Below, piece after piece: positions 23,601 through 35,600 of a DNA stretch of 64,000 nucleotides (position 1 is its first letter; each line of letters opens with the position of its first letter). The stretch comes from Aplidium turbinatum (taxonomy: Eukaryota > Chordata > Ascidiacea > Aplousobranchia > Polyclinidae): assembly GCA_918807975.1 (NCBI GenBank), contig OU964924.1, positions 16,227,695 to 16,291,694 of the forward strand, written 5' to 3'. A model generated the notes under the pieces. It was not told where the DNA came from, searched no databases, and saw nothing but the letters and a program-made list of their open reading frames with translations. A program made the position numbers and the translations under genes.

Positions 23601-26600
23601 TCTTATTGGGCATTGTTGTTACGCAATATAGCCCGCCGGGAAAATTAAATCGATTTGTGCTGACTCGAACGTTGAATCAACCCAAAATTAACTTACTTTC
23701 ATCCCGTGAGTTATTTAACGTGAATTACTGTAACAGCGTGCGACATGCGTATTAGGGTGGTCCTCAAAATGGAAAATTTTGAAAAGCTAAGGTGCTTCTT
23801 CTTTAAATGGTGCCTTTTGGTGAAAAAATAACTTGTGTAAAATATTTTTGAAAATTATTAACGTTTAGAGGTGTCACAGCAGCCCTAAAATTTGCACCCC
23901 TTTTTCAAGCTTTTCAGACCAAACCGCTAGATGGCGCTTATAGGCGAAAATTTTAGTTTGTCCTAGAGAAACAAAATTGATGTCTATCCCAACAATTCTG
24001 AGGGTGAGGATTTCAATAAACACATTTATATTGATGTAGGTACAACACAAGTAGCAGTTATGGTAATTTTAAGTCTTTAAAAGAAACCAATATACCAATA
24101 CTGGTATCAAATCACTGTACGGCGTATAATCATCATTACAGCATAAAAATTAACTTCTATCACATTCAGTTTAATAGTCATCAATAGTTTTAGTGTTTAT
24201 TGAGGGTAATTTTGACGGTGCCATTCTACCACTTGTAACAAAAACTGTTGCTGTTCCTCATCTTTTGAGAGAACTTGCCCGTAATCTTGGATCAGGGCTA
24301 CTCCCCTTTCAGCAAAGTCATTGACTACGGAGATATTTGACACAATTGCAACAGCAGCTTTATAATCATTCAGTACTTGCCACTCTGCTGGATCTTGGGC
24401 CAAAAATTGTGTTGACAGAGAAAAAATGTGAAAGAAATTTAAGGATTTCGATGAAACAAAATCAGCTAGGATGTGGTTAGTGATAACATCTTTCGCACAA
24501 ACGTTCACTTTTGGTCTAGGAGACGATTTTTCTGATGCTGGGTTTTGAAGAGCTTCCAACATTTTTTTTTTATCATTCACACTTACATCAGGATCAAAAA
24601 ACGACAATGACACCAAGCTTTCACTCAAGTACCACAGATGATTTGCAAATTTCTTGCTAGTAGCTTTTGCAATTTCTTGATCAGGATACGAGATCAAGGA
24701 TTGTAGAAACTGTAAATCATTTGCTGGGGCAGTGATTGCACTTTTTGCAGTAAACCAATGCTTTACATAAACCAAGCACACGAAAGCAACAAATCGTGTT
24801 GTTGCCTGGCTCTTGCATTCAGCAGTTGTGAAAAATTGGTCCCGAAAAAGATACATTTTGATGCCATAAATGAGACGAGCCATCCATCAAGCTCGATGAA
24901 GAGCCCCAGGCTGATAAAACCTGACACCTCTGGGGGGAATAGCACCCAACAAGATAATGGTAAGCTCTAGCAGCTCACGATAGTCATCACGAGGTTGCTT
25001 GGATAGCAATTCATTTAGGCAAAAATCAACAACCTCTTGTCTCTTATCGTCAAATACTTTGGAAACCTCTGCAGTTAAATCACTTGGTATCATGGGCTCG
25101 TATGTCGATTGTTCAATCAAAGGCCACTGTTTTTGAAACTGTTTGAAAATTGCAATATCCGGTGCTGTTGATGGTCCAAAGCATACAAAAAAAGCTGCTT
25201 CTGCAACAATCTCAAAGATATGGTGTCGGCATGCAAAATGTAAAAGTTCTCTTTCTAGTTCATTTTGTAAAAGAGTACAGGCTCCAAGTCTAACACCAGT
25301 ATTGCTGCTAGTGGTATCGAAACTCATGCCAATAATCTGGTCTGTAACTTCCCAATCGTCCGTACATGCTTTTACCGCAGTTGCAACAGCTTGACCAGTT
25401 CCAGATGAAAGCTTTGGAACTCCTAATAGTTTAGATGTACCAAACCCAGAAACTAACACAGGTAAGCGGTCTACTTTTTCTCTTTTGTTGGCAGTATCTG
25501 GCAAAAGTTTGCCATCCCAGTGAACAACAAGCTTGGCTTCAGTTGAAAAGGTACTTTTAATATTTTCAGCAACGCTTTTTCGATGCTTTTGTCTGGAACG
25601 TCGTATTGAAGAGCGGTTGATGGCGAATCCAGACACACTCTGACCTATTGCAGAAGCAGCTGCTTTCAATACATGGACTGCTGCTCGGTCACTTGTTTTT
25701 GTGCGGTCTAAGGCAGCTGTCAAATGTTCATCAATTGCTTCTGTGACTCTGCTTGCTGTTGGACTTTCAGGTGAAAAGATTTCATATTCACAGTCCCCGT
25801 CTTCAGTAGTCTCTTCACCACTACTGGAACTTGAAGCCAACTGTGCCATTTCAGCAATAACACCAACCTTTTCATGCTGTCGTTTTTCCTGAGCAATCTT
25901 TAGTTTGTGTCGTTGCATGTTCCGCTTTTCTTTTTTCATCAATTTTCTGTCAACACCCATCATAATGCCTTGACGCCTTGTTTGTCGTTGTGCCATCAAA
26001 AATTCCTTGTCTTCATTAATTTTGATTATAGATAATGCCATAGAATGTGCAACATCAAACAATGTGTCCATTTTTTTTGTAAAATCCTCTTCCTTCTTCT
26101 TCTGCGAATTAGATCTTCGTGACTTCCCCTTGAACAATAATTTATATTGATTTAGCTGCTTTTGAAACTTGGTGATAGCATTTCTTTCCTCCATAACAGG
26201 AATCCGGGCCTTATCCCAAATACGAAATACTTCTCTCACCGTCAATCTCACTGCTTCTCTCACAGTCTTTTTTTCATCACGGTGCAGTTTAAAATATCGC
26301 TTGAAACTTTCACTCCACGAAGGAAGCTGTTTTGCTGCCATTTCATCAATCGGAAATCCTACAAGCCATATCAATTTTTTCTGCCTAGTATTAGAAGACA
26401 TATTACTGTTAGCCAAATACTGATAAGTGGTAAAGCGTATCCTGCAAATATAAGTTATGATAAGTAACTTAATTTAGACTGATTTGATAAACTATCTATT
26501 CGAACAGCCTAGGCCCCCTGTAGGCTAGCCTACTAACTCAATTTTTTTGCTTTAAAATAAAGTTCAAGACTGTTCAAATTGCTACTTGTGTTATAGCTAC

Positions 26601-29600
26601 ATCAATATAAATGTGTTTATTGAAATCCCCACCCTCCCAAATGGTGAAATAGACACCAAGTTTGTTTCAATAGGACAAACTAAAATTTTCGCCATCTAGC
26701 GGTTTGGTATAAAAAGCTTGAAAAGGGGTGCAAACTTTGGGGCTGCTGTGACACCTCTAAATGTTAATATTTCTCAAAAAAAATTTACACAAGTTATTTT
26801 TTCACCAAAACACACCATTTAAAAAAGAAGCACCTTAACTTTTCAAAATTTTCCATTTTGAGGACCACCCTAATGCGTATCTTGTAGCTCGCTTTATCGC
26901 TACTTTTGGCATTATTACATCACAACAAATCAAACAGTGCGGTCGTGATAGACTACTCTAGTATATTTTTCGCCGAAGAAAAAATGTGCTAATTTCGAAG
27001 ACTGTGTGTTGATGTGTGTCGAAGTTGCGATGGCTGCCATGTGCTTGTGATTGGCCGCCGAACAGCTTGCTTCAGTCGGACACGTTTGGCCGCCGGAAAA
27101 AAAAAGTTGTTTCGAGGCCTGTAAATGTATTAAATGGTGATAGGAAAGTGAACATTCTGCATCCATAGCACCAAGAATGAAGTCTCTAGCACTTACGGAT
27201 CTGAATATATGACCAAAATATGAATTGTGGCCGCATCATCACGAAAACGCAGAATACCGGCGTAAGATGTCTTTGAAATTGAAAAATGTTTGTTGTAAAG
27301 TTAATTTTGACCCCAAATGCAAGTTTTAGCAAATAGGCTAAAAAATCCAAAAAACTTCGTTTTTTTGGTACACCCTAATGTTCACACAACCGCAGCTATA
27401 AAACAAAACAAAAGCACTTGTCTAACAAGTTTACATGCTCTTTCTGTGGTAGCCATAATTGGCACCGTAGAACTCCATGCTCTACAAAAGAGGAAAAACG
27501 TGATTATTGTGGTAAATCTGGCAATTGTGTCAAATGTTGCTTAAGTGGTAAGGGTGCTACAAGTAATTGCATAAACTCACCTTGTCTAGCTTCATCATCA
27601 TCATCATAATCCATCATCGGTTTGTTCCCCACTAGTGGGGGTGGCCGATCAATGTCTGCATTCTCCATTTTCTAAACATGTTGTAAGTGAATTGAAAATT
27701 AACAGTATCATTGCTAACGCTTTAATCGATACTGGAAGTACAAACAGTTATTTAAGTAAGACATTTGTGGACAAAAACCACATTAAATATAGTATACGCC
27801 TCTTTTCTTCGTTGCAAACATGGCTAATATACATACTCCATTAAAAACCGAAATTTATGGTATTTGCAGCGTGAAACTGGTATTTGCCAATTGCTCTTAC
27901 AAACAGGCAGAATTTCTTATTATGCCGGAATTGATTTCTGATCACAATCATAGGTGATGACTTACTCGAACGCCATAAAAGTATAAACAAACAAAACTAA
28001 GCAAGTTTAGCTGGTTTAACATAATGTATTATTGTACAGTATTACACACAAAACAAAATATATAACTCAAACGTTTTCGATACGTACGTGTGTCCTCATC
28101 AGGAAATAAATCTGCTATACACATAAAATGAAAAATCGTAAGATAAATTTGACTTGCACTATAACTGTAATGACATTTATAGTGCAAAGTTAAATTTATC
28201 TTACGATTTTTCATTTTATGTATACTGCAGATTTAATTCTTGATGAAGACACACGTATGTATCGAAAACGTTTGAGTTATATATTTTGTTTTGTGTGTAA
28301 TACATTATGTTAAACCCGCTAACATTAGTTTGTTTTGCTTGTCTATTATTCATAAAAGCAAATTCTCCACCAAACTAAAAGTATAACTTTTCAATTTAAC
28401 GGTAACTTGCCTTAACTTTTTGTATCATCTGTTATGCCTGCAGCACAAGTCGAATATACTGAGTTGTTTTCATACCTACTACCTACCTACATGCAAACCA
28501 ATGGCTATTAGTGTTAAAACTTGTAAATTCTCATCGGCTGGCCAAGAACTAATTTGAATCAAAACAGAATGATTATTATGCAAGGGCCTCATTAAAATTA
28601 AATGCATGAATGCTTACTTGAATAATATCACTGTGCGAAGAATGACACAGCAAGAGGATGATGGTAACAATCTCGCAGCACTACTCAAAGCTGCTGAATA
28701 AGATCATTTTACATTTAATGATGCAAAAGGTTTGTACAACCTGACTGAAGTTTGTTTGTTGGGTTACCAAGTTGGAGCTGGAATTATAAAACCAGACCGT
28801 CAACATATCAAAGCAAGATTTGTCATTACCAACATTCCAACAACAAAGAAAGAATTGCAGCGAATCATGGGATTGTTCGCCTACTATGCAAAATGGATCC
28901 CAAACTTCTCTGCAACAGTTAGGCCAGTCGTGCAAACAGAAAAATTGCCTTTAAATTGTGAGGCTTGGACTGGCTTGAACAAACTGAAAAATAAGTTAAC
29001 CTATGCTTCTTTACAACCAGTTGACGAATCCATTCCTTTTACTGTTGAAACAGATGTCTTTACTGCAACATTAAATCAAAACGGCCGTCCTGTGGCATTT
29101 CACATGCGAACCTTGTCAACTTCGGATCAAGTGCATTCAGCAATTGAAAAGGAAGCCTACGCAATCGTTAAAACATTGAGAAAGTGAAAGCATTTACTGC
29201 TGGAAGACACTAACTTGATTACGGACCAAAGAAGCGTATCCTCTATGTTTGATTTAAAACATCCCTTCAAGGTGAAAAATGATAAAATACAACATTGGCA
29301 TTTGGAGCTTTCACATAATAACTTCTCTACCGTTTATAGACCAGGAAACAAAAACACTGCACCTGACACCTTCTCTAGAGCAACATCTGCATTTGTGACA
29401 ACAACATCAGAAGCCGCTCTAAAATTGCTACATGAATCATTTTGCCATCCTGGTATTCAAGAGAAAGTAGAATAATGCTATGATTACAGTTAAGTACAGT
29501 GGTAATGGTGAATTTTAGTAAAGGTATTTCAGTGAAGTGATGGTGACTATAAACAGATTGATGGATATCAAATAAATTTTGCACAGTTAAGAAATCGTTT

Positions 29601-32600
29601 GTTTGGTAACTACTCTTTCCGGTATTTTTGATGCAAAAGATAGATTGGACACAGGGTGATAGTTTTTGACCTCTTCTTTATCTAGACTGAGGCTTTTTTA
29701 GGTGTGGAGAAACAATGGCATGTTTGAATTCTGGGGGGACAAAACCACTAGTCAAGGATTTGTATAGTGTTTACAATAAAGGTCAGAATAGACAGAAAAT
29801 ATTATGATTAGTTTTTTGAGGAGCCATGAGAGCATTGGATATAGTTCACAAGATGCAAATGATAAAATGCTGTTAGAATGTTTTGAATTTCAGTATTGTC
29901 TGTTTCATAACACCAGAAAATGAAAGTGATAATGGTTCCAGGGATCAGCTGAGTCATCGTCGAAAGAATTCATCAATCATTTGATTGTCTCCTAGCCGAA
30001 GGTTTGGCTGTCAATTGCTTTCACATGCTTGACCAGTCAGCCCACAGTTTACATCATCTCCCTAAGTTCGACTCCTTTTTGATTCGCACCTCTATCCTTC
30101 CACCATACCTTCTACAAATAATTGATGTAGCTGTCCTGCCAATTTCATCTTTTGTTTTGCTAAGTCGTTTTTCCTACTGTATTGCACTCCAATTCTTTTT
30201 CTAATAACTTTGTTTGTAAAATGTGTTTTTGATATGATAATTTTAGTATTCTTGTGTAGAACCAGAGTTGAATACCTTTAGTGTTTTGATAATTTCTGTG
30301 CTGTAGATCCAACTTTCACTTCCATATGAGATAACTGGTTTGATATAACATTAACAAGATATTACAGGCCTCGAAAGTCGTTTTTGTTGACGGCGGACAA
30401 ACGTGTCCGGTCTGAGCAGCTATCTCGGCGGACAATTAAGTCTCACGGCGGACACACCAGTTTTAACGTTGATCGTCATGCTTAATCCTTTTATCTTAAT
30501 AATTATTTGCCATTTGAGAACTATAGCGACTGTTTAGAAGGCTTTTTAAAATTTCAGCATAGTCACTCTGAAAGGCTGAATCATCAGACCAACGACGTAC
30601 GCTTGGAAGAGTCAAAGCGCCGTGTAGCTGTTTAATACGCAGCATAACTGATTAACTTTCATCGAACGAGGCCGTGTGGCTTCTTGCGTTACAATGCTTT
30701 AGGCACGAGTCGGAAAACTTCTACACTAACTCTATTATTTTCTGCTGTGCAAAGTATCTAGGCTTTTTTAAGTTTATTTTTGCGTATCATGTGAGCGAAA
30801 ACGAATTTTCTCTGGGCCTTTTCTTACTGTAATACCAAAACTTAATAACTTTTGCTGCATCTTGCAGTAGGGTCATTCCATGCCAAATGAGCAAATGGGT
30901 TACACCACATGTCATAGATTTTTTTGAAATTTGGCATACTTGTAGATGTCAAAGAAATATGAAGAATGCAAAAAAAATTTTTGAAAAAGTTTAAATATTA
31001 GCAGAGTTAAGGTCATTAGTAAAATCACCATTTTTGCCTGTTCCGCTTCAGTGATGTTGTCCAATTTCCTATAGTATTTCTAATTTCTTAACCTATGATC
31101 AAACAAAATGGCTGAAAATTGCTAGACAGACATTTTAAGATCCAAGGAAACCAAAAATGTAAATTAAAAAGTTGACAGAGAACTTCTTGATATGATTATA
31201 AAGGTTTCAACTTGCTACATGCATTTTTCGGAGGCCAAACTTTGAGGGCCTATAAAAAAAATGGGTATTAAAATTAAGAACTAAAATTCACATGTATTGG
31301 ACTTATACCAATACTCTTTCATGTCAAATAAAAAAATTGAATTAATTTTGATAACTACTATGATAAAAGCTAGATTTTCTGACTTGCAAATTTTGACCTT
31401 TTTTACACTCATTGTTCAAGATTTTTGTCTATGACATCACAATTTACATTATTGCTTGTGGATGACATCACAATGTACATATTGTTTGTCATAATGCAGC
31501 TCATGAATGAATTGAATACTGGTAATACACTAAGGTTTAACGTTGTAGGCCATGCACTATAGTAGTTATCATATTATTAGTACTACATTAGTTTTACAAT
31601 AACACAATTGTTATGGATTCATCACAGCATTATGAAATTGGAAAAAAATAAGGTATTGTACCATAAAAATTCACTTTGCTAGAAGCATTGGGTTTTTGGA
31701 CATTGGTGGACTTGCAGAAACAGATGAACATGTTTATTATGAACCTTGACATTTCTCTGCTTCAAGCAGGTAGACGGGCTTTGAACTCTTCAACAGTGGG
31801 AAAAGTATCTTTTCTGGTTGCAAGATCTGTGGAGCATGTTAGGAATAATACATTGCTAATAGGACAACCTAAAATTGAAATCACAGTTAAAAGAGTAATT
31901 AACTCAATAACTCTACAAGTTACCACTACTATGGTGCATGGCCTACTGCACTAAACCTTAGTGTATTACCAGTATTCAATTCATTCATGAGCTACATAAC
32001 AATTGTCATGACAAACAATATGTAAATTGTGATGTCATCAACAAGCAATAATGTAAATTGTGATGTCATAGACAAAAATCTTAAACAATGAGTGTAAAAA
32101 AGGTCAAAATTTGCAAGTCAGAAAATCTAACTTTTATCATAGTAGTTATCAAAATTAATTCAATTTTTTTATTTGACATGAAAGTGTATTGGTATAAGTA
32201 TAAAACATGTGAATTTCAGTTCTTAATTTTTATACCCATTTTTTTTATAGGCCCCCAAAGTTTGGCCTCCGAAAAATGCATGTAGCAAGTTGAAACCTTT
32301 ATAATCATATCAAGAAGTTCTTTGTCAACTTTTTAGTTTACATTTTTGGATTCCTTGGATCTTAAAATGTCTGTTTAGCAATTTTCAGCCATATTGTATG
32401 ATCATAGGATAAGAAATTAGAAATATGACAAGAAATTGGACAAAATCACTGAAGTGGAACAGGCAAAAATGGTGATTTTTCCAATTCCCATAACTCCACC
32501 AATGTTTGAAATTTTTCAAAAATTTTTTTTGCATTCTTTATAGTTCTTCGACATCTACAAGTATGCCAAATTTCAATAAAATCTATGACATGTGGTGTAA

Positions 32601-35600
32601 TTTTTCCAAAAAATTTGCTCATTTGGCATGGAATGACCCAGTAATAGCTTACTCGCATTTCTAATTTTGTAACCAACCTTGCCTTATCAATATCACTCGG
32701 AGATCAAAGCCAGACATTGTGACATAAGACTTGAACTAAGTTGCGCGTGATTAGTGTAGAAGTACCATACTCCCATCGATACTTAGCAAAGAATTCACCT
32801 TTGTTACGATGATTCAATGTCATCAATCGTTGAAGCAACGTAAAAATCAAAAGTTTTCCGTTTGAAGGGAAGCTAAGGGATACAAGTACAGTATTCACAT
32901 TTTCTAGATGCACGCTAATGCGTGGAAAATTATATTCTCACAACAATTGTTCGTGCTATGCAATGACGATTTGTATCGCTAGTTCCTGTGTTATTTTTCG
33001 GCGGACAAATATGACCGGTCTAGATTGTACTTCCCGATGACATCACATGCTGTGATGGCAGACATGTCCGCCGTGAATTTCGAGGCCTGTATTAATCTCA
33101 GTACTAATTGCAAATCTATATCTTTTTTAAAAAATTCCTTAAATTTCCTAAATGACACTCTTGTTTGACCGATTCTTCTTTTTACATCATTGTTGCATCT
33201 TCCATCTTGTGTAATGAGGGACCCTAGGTATTTTGTAGGTAGTGAAAGAGTGAAGACAGCCTGGGCTAAGTTTACATGATTTGAAGCAGAAATGATCAAA
33301 ACTTATTGAATATTGATAAGAAAGTGTAATTTAAAAAAGACAAACTTCACACACACACAACTGCCTGTTTAACAAGGGCTTATTACCTTTTGCATGTTTT
33401 GAAAATTAGCTTACTTTAATATGCATAAAGTAGACAGTACCGTATCACACTAAATCAGAAAAATCAGTTTATGTATAATAATTTAATATAAATAAACTTT
33501 TTATTTTATGTGATACTGTCTAATCAGGTCATCAGTGAAATAATAAGATTTGTTGAAAAGTTTGATAACAAAGTTTTGTTTTGGAATTTAATATGTATAT
33601 TTTGATATTTTATGCTAGGTTACACGCCTCAGAACATTGTTGGTGGGATTGACCCTTCCGAAATATTACTACCAGAGCTGCTAAAAGAGAAGGGATATAT
33701 CAACAAACTAATTGGAAAATGGTACATTTGAAAATTATTATGTTGGCAATTTTGATGACAGGAAAATGTCTGTAATGAACTAGGGTTGGGACTCCGGGAA
33801 ATCCCAGAATCCCGAGATTTTAATTCATTTTTCTGATCCCAATCCTGGGATTAATTTTATTAAAATCTTAGCATTTCCAGAAAACATCTGCAAAAGCTGA
33901 TGTAGCTCCATATCACTTGACGCTTATATTATTTTGGTTTTAAAGCAGCTTTAGAATATCAGCTGGTTGCTTGTCTTGAACACTCCCATCATGGCAAAAT
34001 GCCAGAAATGTCACAATAATAATGTGGAGTCCACATTACTGTGATAATAATACCAACTATGGCAAAACAATTAACTACCGTACGCAATCGCTTCAGTCAT
34101 AGCATTAGTGCAACTGGGTATCGTAGCATTAGAAAAATGGTTGTGCCATTGTGCTGTCAGTACCAGTTTCTGCTAATTCTGCACTAGCTTTTTTGCAATT
34201 AGGAGAAATTAAATTTTAGCACAGAATGGCGAATTTTGAAGATGTAACTTCAAAGAGAAAATCCAAGGTGTGGCAAAACTTTTTGTATTGTAAATCTACG
34301 CAAAAAGCAAAATGTAACTTGTGTCAAGCCGTTTTGAAAGCTTTAGGGTCCAGAACAAAGGGACTAATAACAAAAGTCAGAAATTAGCAAGGACTTAAAA
34401 AAAAGCTTTAGGTTTCGAATCGACGAGCGTCGGAATGTTGAACTGGTTCACCTTTTTGGGTACCCCAAAAACCTTCCTACATTGATCAACCACAGGATCA
34501 GCTTGTTCCCAAGCCCAACTGTTGAATTGGATCGAGGCTCTACTGTACAGCATGAAGATGCCATTACAGAGGATAGTAGCCATGACACTGAAATGACTTT
34601 AGTTCAAGAGCTGCATGCTTTCATAGCAGATGATGAAAGTGAAGAAGCACAAACCAGTGATGTCGGCGCTCGAGTAATGCAAAAAGAAATGCTGCTATAT
34701 GAAGCAAGAAAAAAGGCCAGAAAACCTGAACAATTTATATGCAGCATTGAAAAGTATTAAGCCAACTTCTGTTGAGGCTGACCATGCATTTTCAGCACTT
34801 GGACTAGAAATCGTCTTAACATAATACTCTTGATGCTCTCATGTTTTGAGGCTGACCATGCATTTTCAGCACTTGGACTAGAAATCGTCTTAACATAATA
34901 CTCTTGATGCTCTCATGTTTTTGCGTCAGTATTACAATAAATAAATGTGACCTGTGTAGCTTGCAATATTGCATGTGTACAGTATTTTTCTAGTTTGTCA
35001 ATCCCGACAAATCCCGGGATTAAGGAGTAGAAATCCCAGAAAATCCCGATCCCAGGATTTCAAATTGATCCCGAAACTCTATAATGAACATCAAATAAGA
35101 ATGAACATTGTTTTACCTTAAAAGTAAAGGCTTTAATCAACTAAACACAACATGCAAAATATAAACAAGCACTAATTAAAGTCTGCCTATCACAAGCACC
35201 TAACACAGGGGTGTCCAACCTTTTTGGCCAAAGGGCCACATGTAGTTTACAAATGGTTGCGCGGCCACTTGAGTATTTACTGCTAATTTGTAAACTTAAA
35301 AATGACTGTCTGATAATTTCTAATTAAAACCCTCACACCCAAATTCTAATCTTAGAAATGTGTTTGTACATTTTATGGGTTATATAAGAAGAGTGAAGTT
35401 GGTTTTAAAGTGGTTTAAGGTTTTTAGTTGAAAGCAAGCCAGCAGCAAAGTGTAAAAAATGTAAAATTGGCAATTGACCGTTCTGATGTTGCCGGAACAA
35501 CGGAGTTGCACGTCCCGTAATGTATTGTCCGGCTGTCCCTAGGTTCATCCACGAAAAACTTGCTCGCACAAATAAGTGCTGCTGAATAATGATGTCACGA

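Larger units (their letters stand above)
20344..27121. mobile_element. CAGGCC-family element C (5 bp TSD)
   Basis: Ends CAGGCCTCGAAACTG (20344) and GTTTCGAGGCCTG (27121), flanked by TAAAT at 20339-20343 and 27122-27126. It lies inside the right inverted repeat of the TAGGGTGTACC element. The subterminal zones are rich in GGCGGCC/GGCCGCC. Between 20603 and 23390 there is a short coding remnant interrupted by an ATTCGGC element: it ends [13 protein letters not shown] before the insert and [12 protein letters not shown] after it. The protein is not recognised. Two large elements (20937, 23753) are inserted in it. Confidence 0.8.
17432..27377. mobile_element. TAGGGTGTACC element, outermost shell of the intron 3 nest
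   Basis: Ends TAGGGTGTACCAA (17432) and GGTACACCCTA (27377), flanked by ATGTTCAC at 17424-17431 and 27378-27385. Terminal inverted repeats are about 300 bp: the left one runs to about 17735, and the right one is split by the CAGGCC element into 27122-27377 and 20280-20343. Its own interior (about 17735-20280, less a hAT insert) shows no transposase. End sequence and 8 bp duplication resemble the transposase-bearing element at 23753-26872, so it is probably a non-autonomous relative. Confidence 0.85.
27386..29480 (+). mobile_element. Gypsy-type LTR retrotransposon fossil
   Basis: A broken Ty3/Gypsy element on the + strand. Recognisable parts in order: a zinc-knuckle region (about 27418-27560), a retropepsin-type protease region (about 27690-27800), the C-terminal part of reverse transcriptase and RNase H (about 28730-29190), and a stretch running toward integrase (about 29215-29475). 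No LTRs were identified. It looks old: several breaks lie between the parts and another element (27982-28350) sits inside it. Its gag side may begin left of the TAGGGTGTACC nest, since similar sequence appears to stop at 17424. Confidence 0.8.
29950..33303 (-). mobile_element. LINE 3' part, split by a CAGGCC element
   Basis: Minus-strand non-LTR retrotransposon fragment. At 33090-33300 it reads [20 protein letters not shown], the conserved region just after the reverse transcriptase palm. Beyond the insert, at about 30280-30364, it resumes [14 protein letters not shown], and the tail (about 29950-30200) carries R-K-R-I-G-V-Q and R-C-E-S-K-R-S-R-T-like residues. 5' truncated near 33303, as is usual for LINEs; the tail has stops. 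The CAGGCC element at 30365-33089 splits it. Confidence 0.75.

Noticed and set aside
25143-26467. Plus-strand open frames across the transposase region
   Set aside because: Antisense shadows of the minus-strand transposase.
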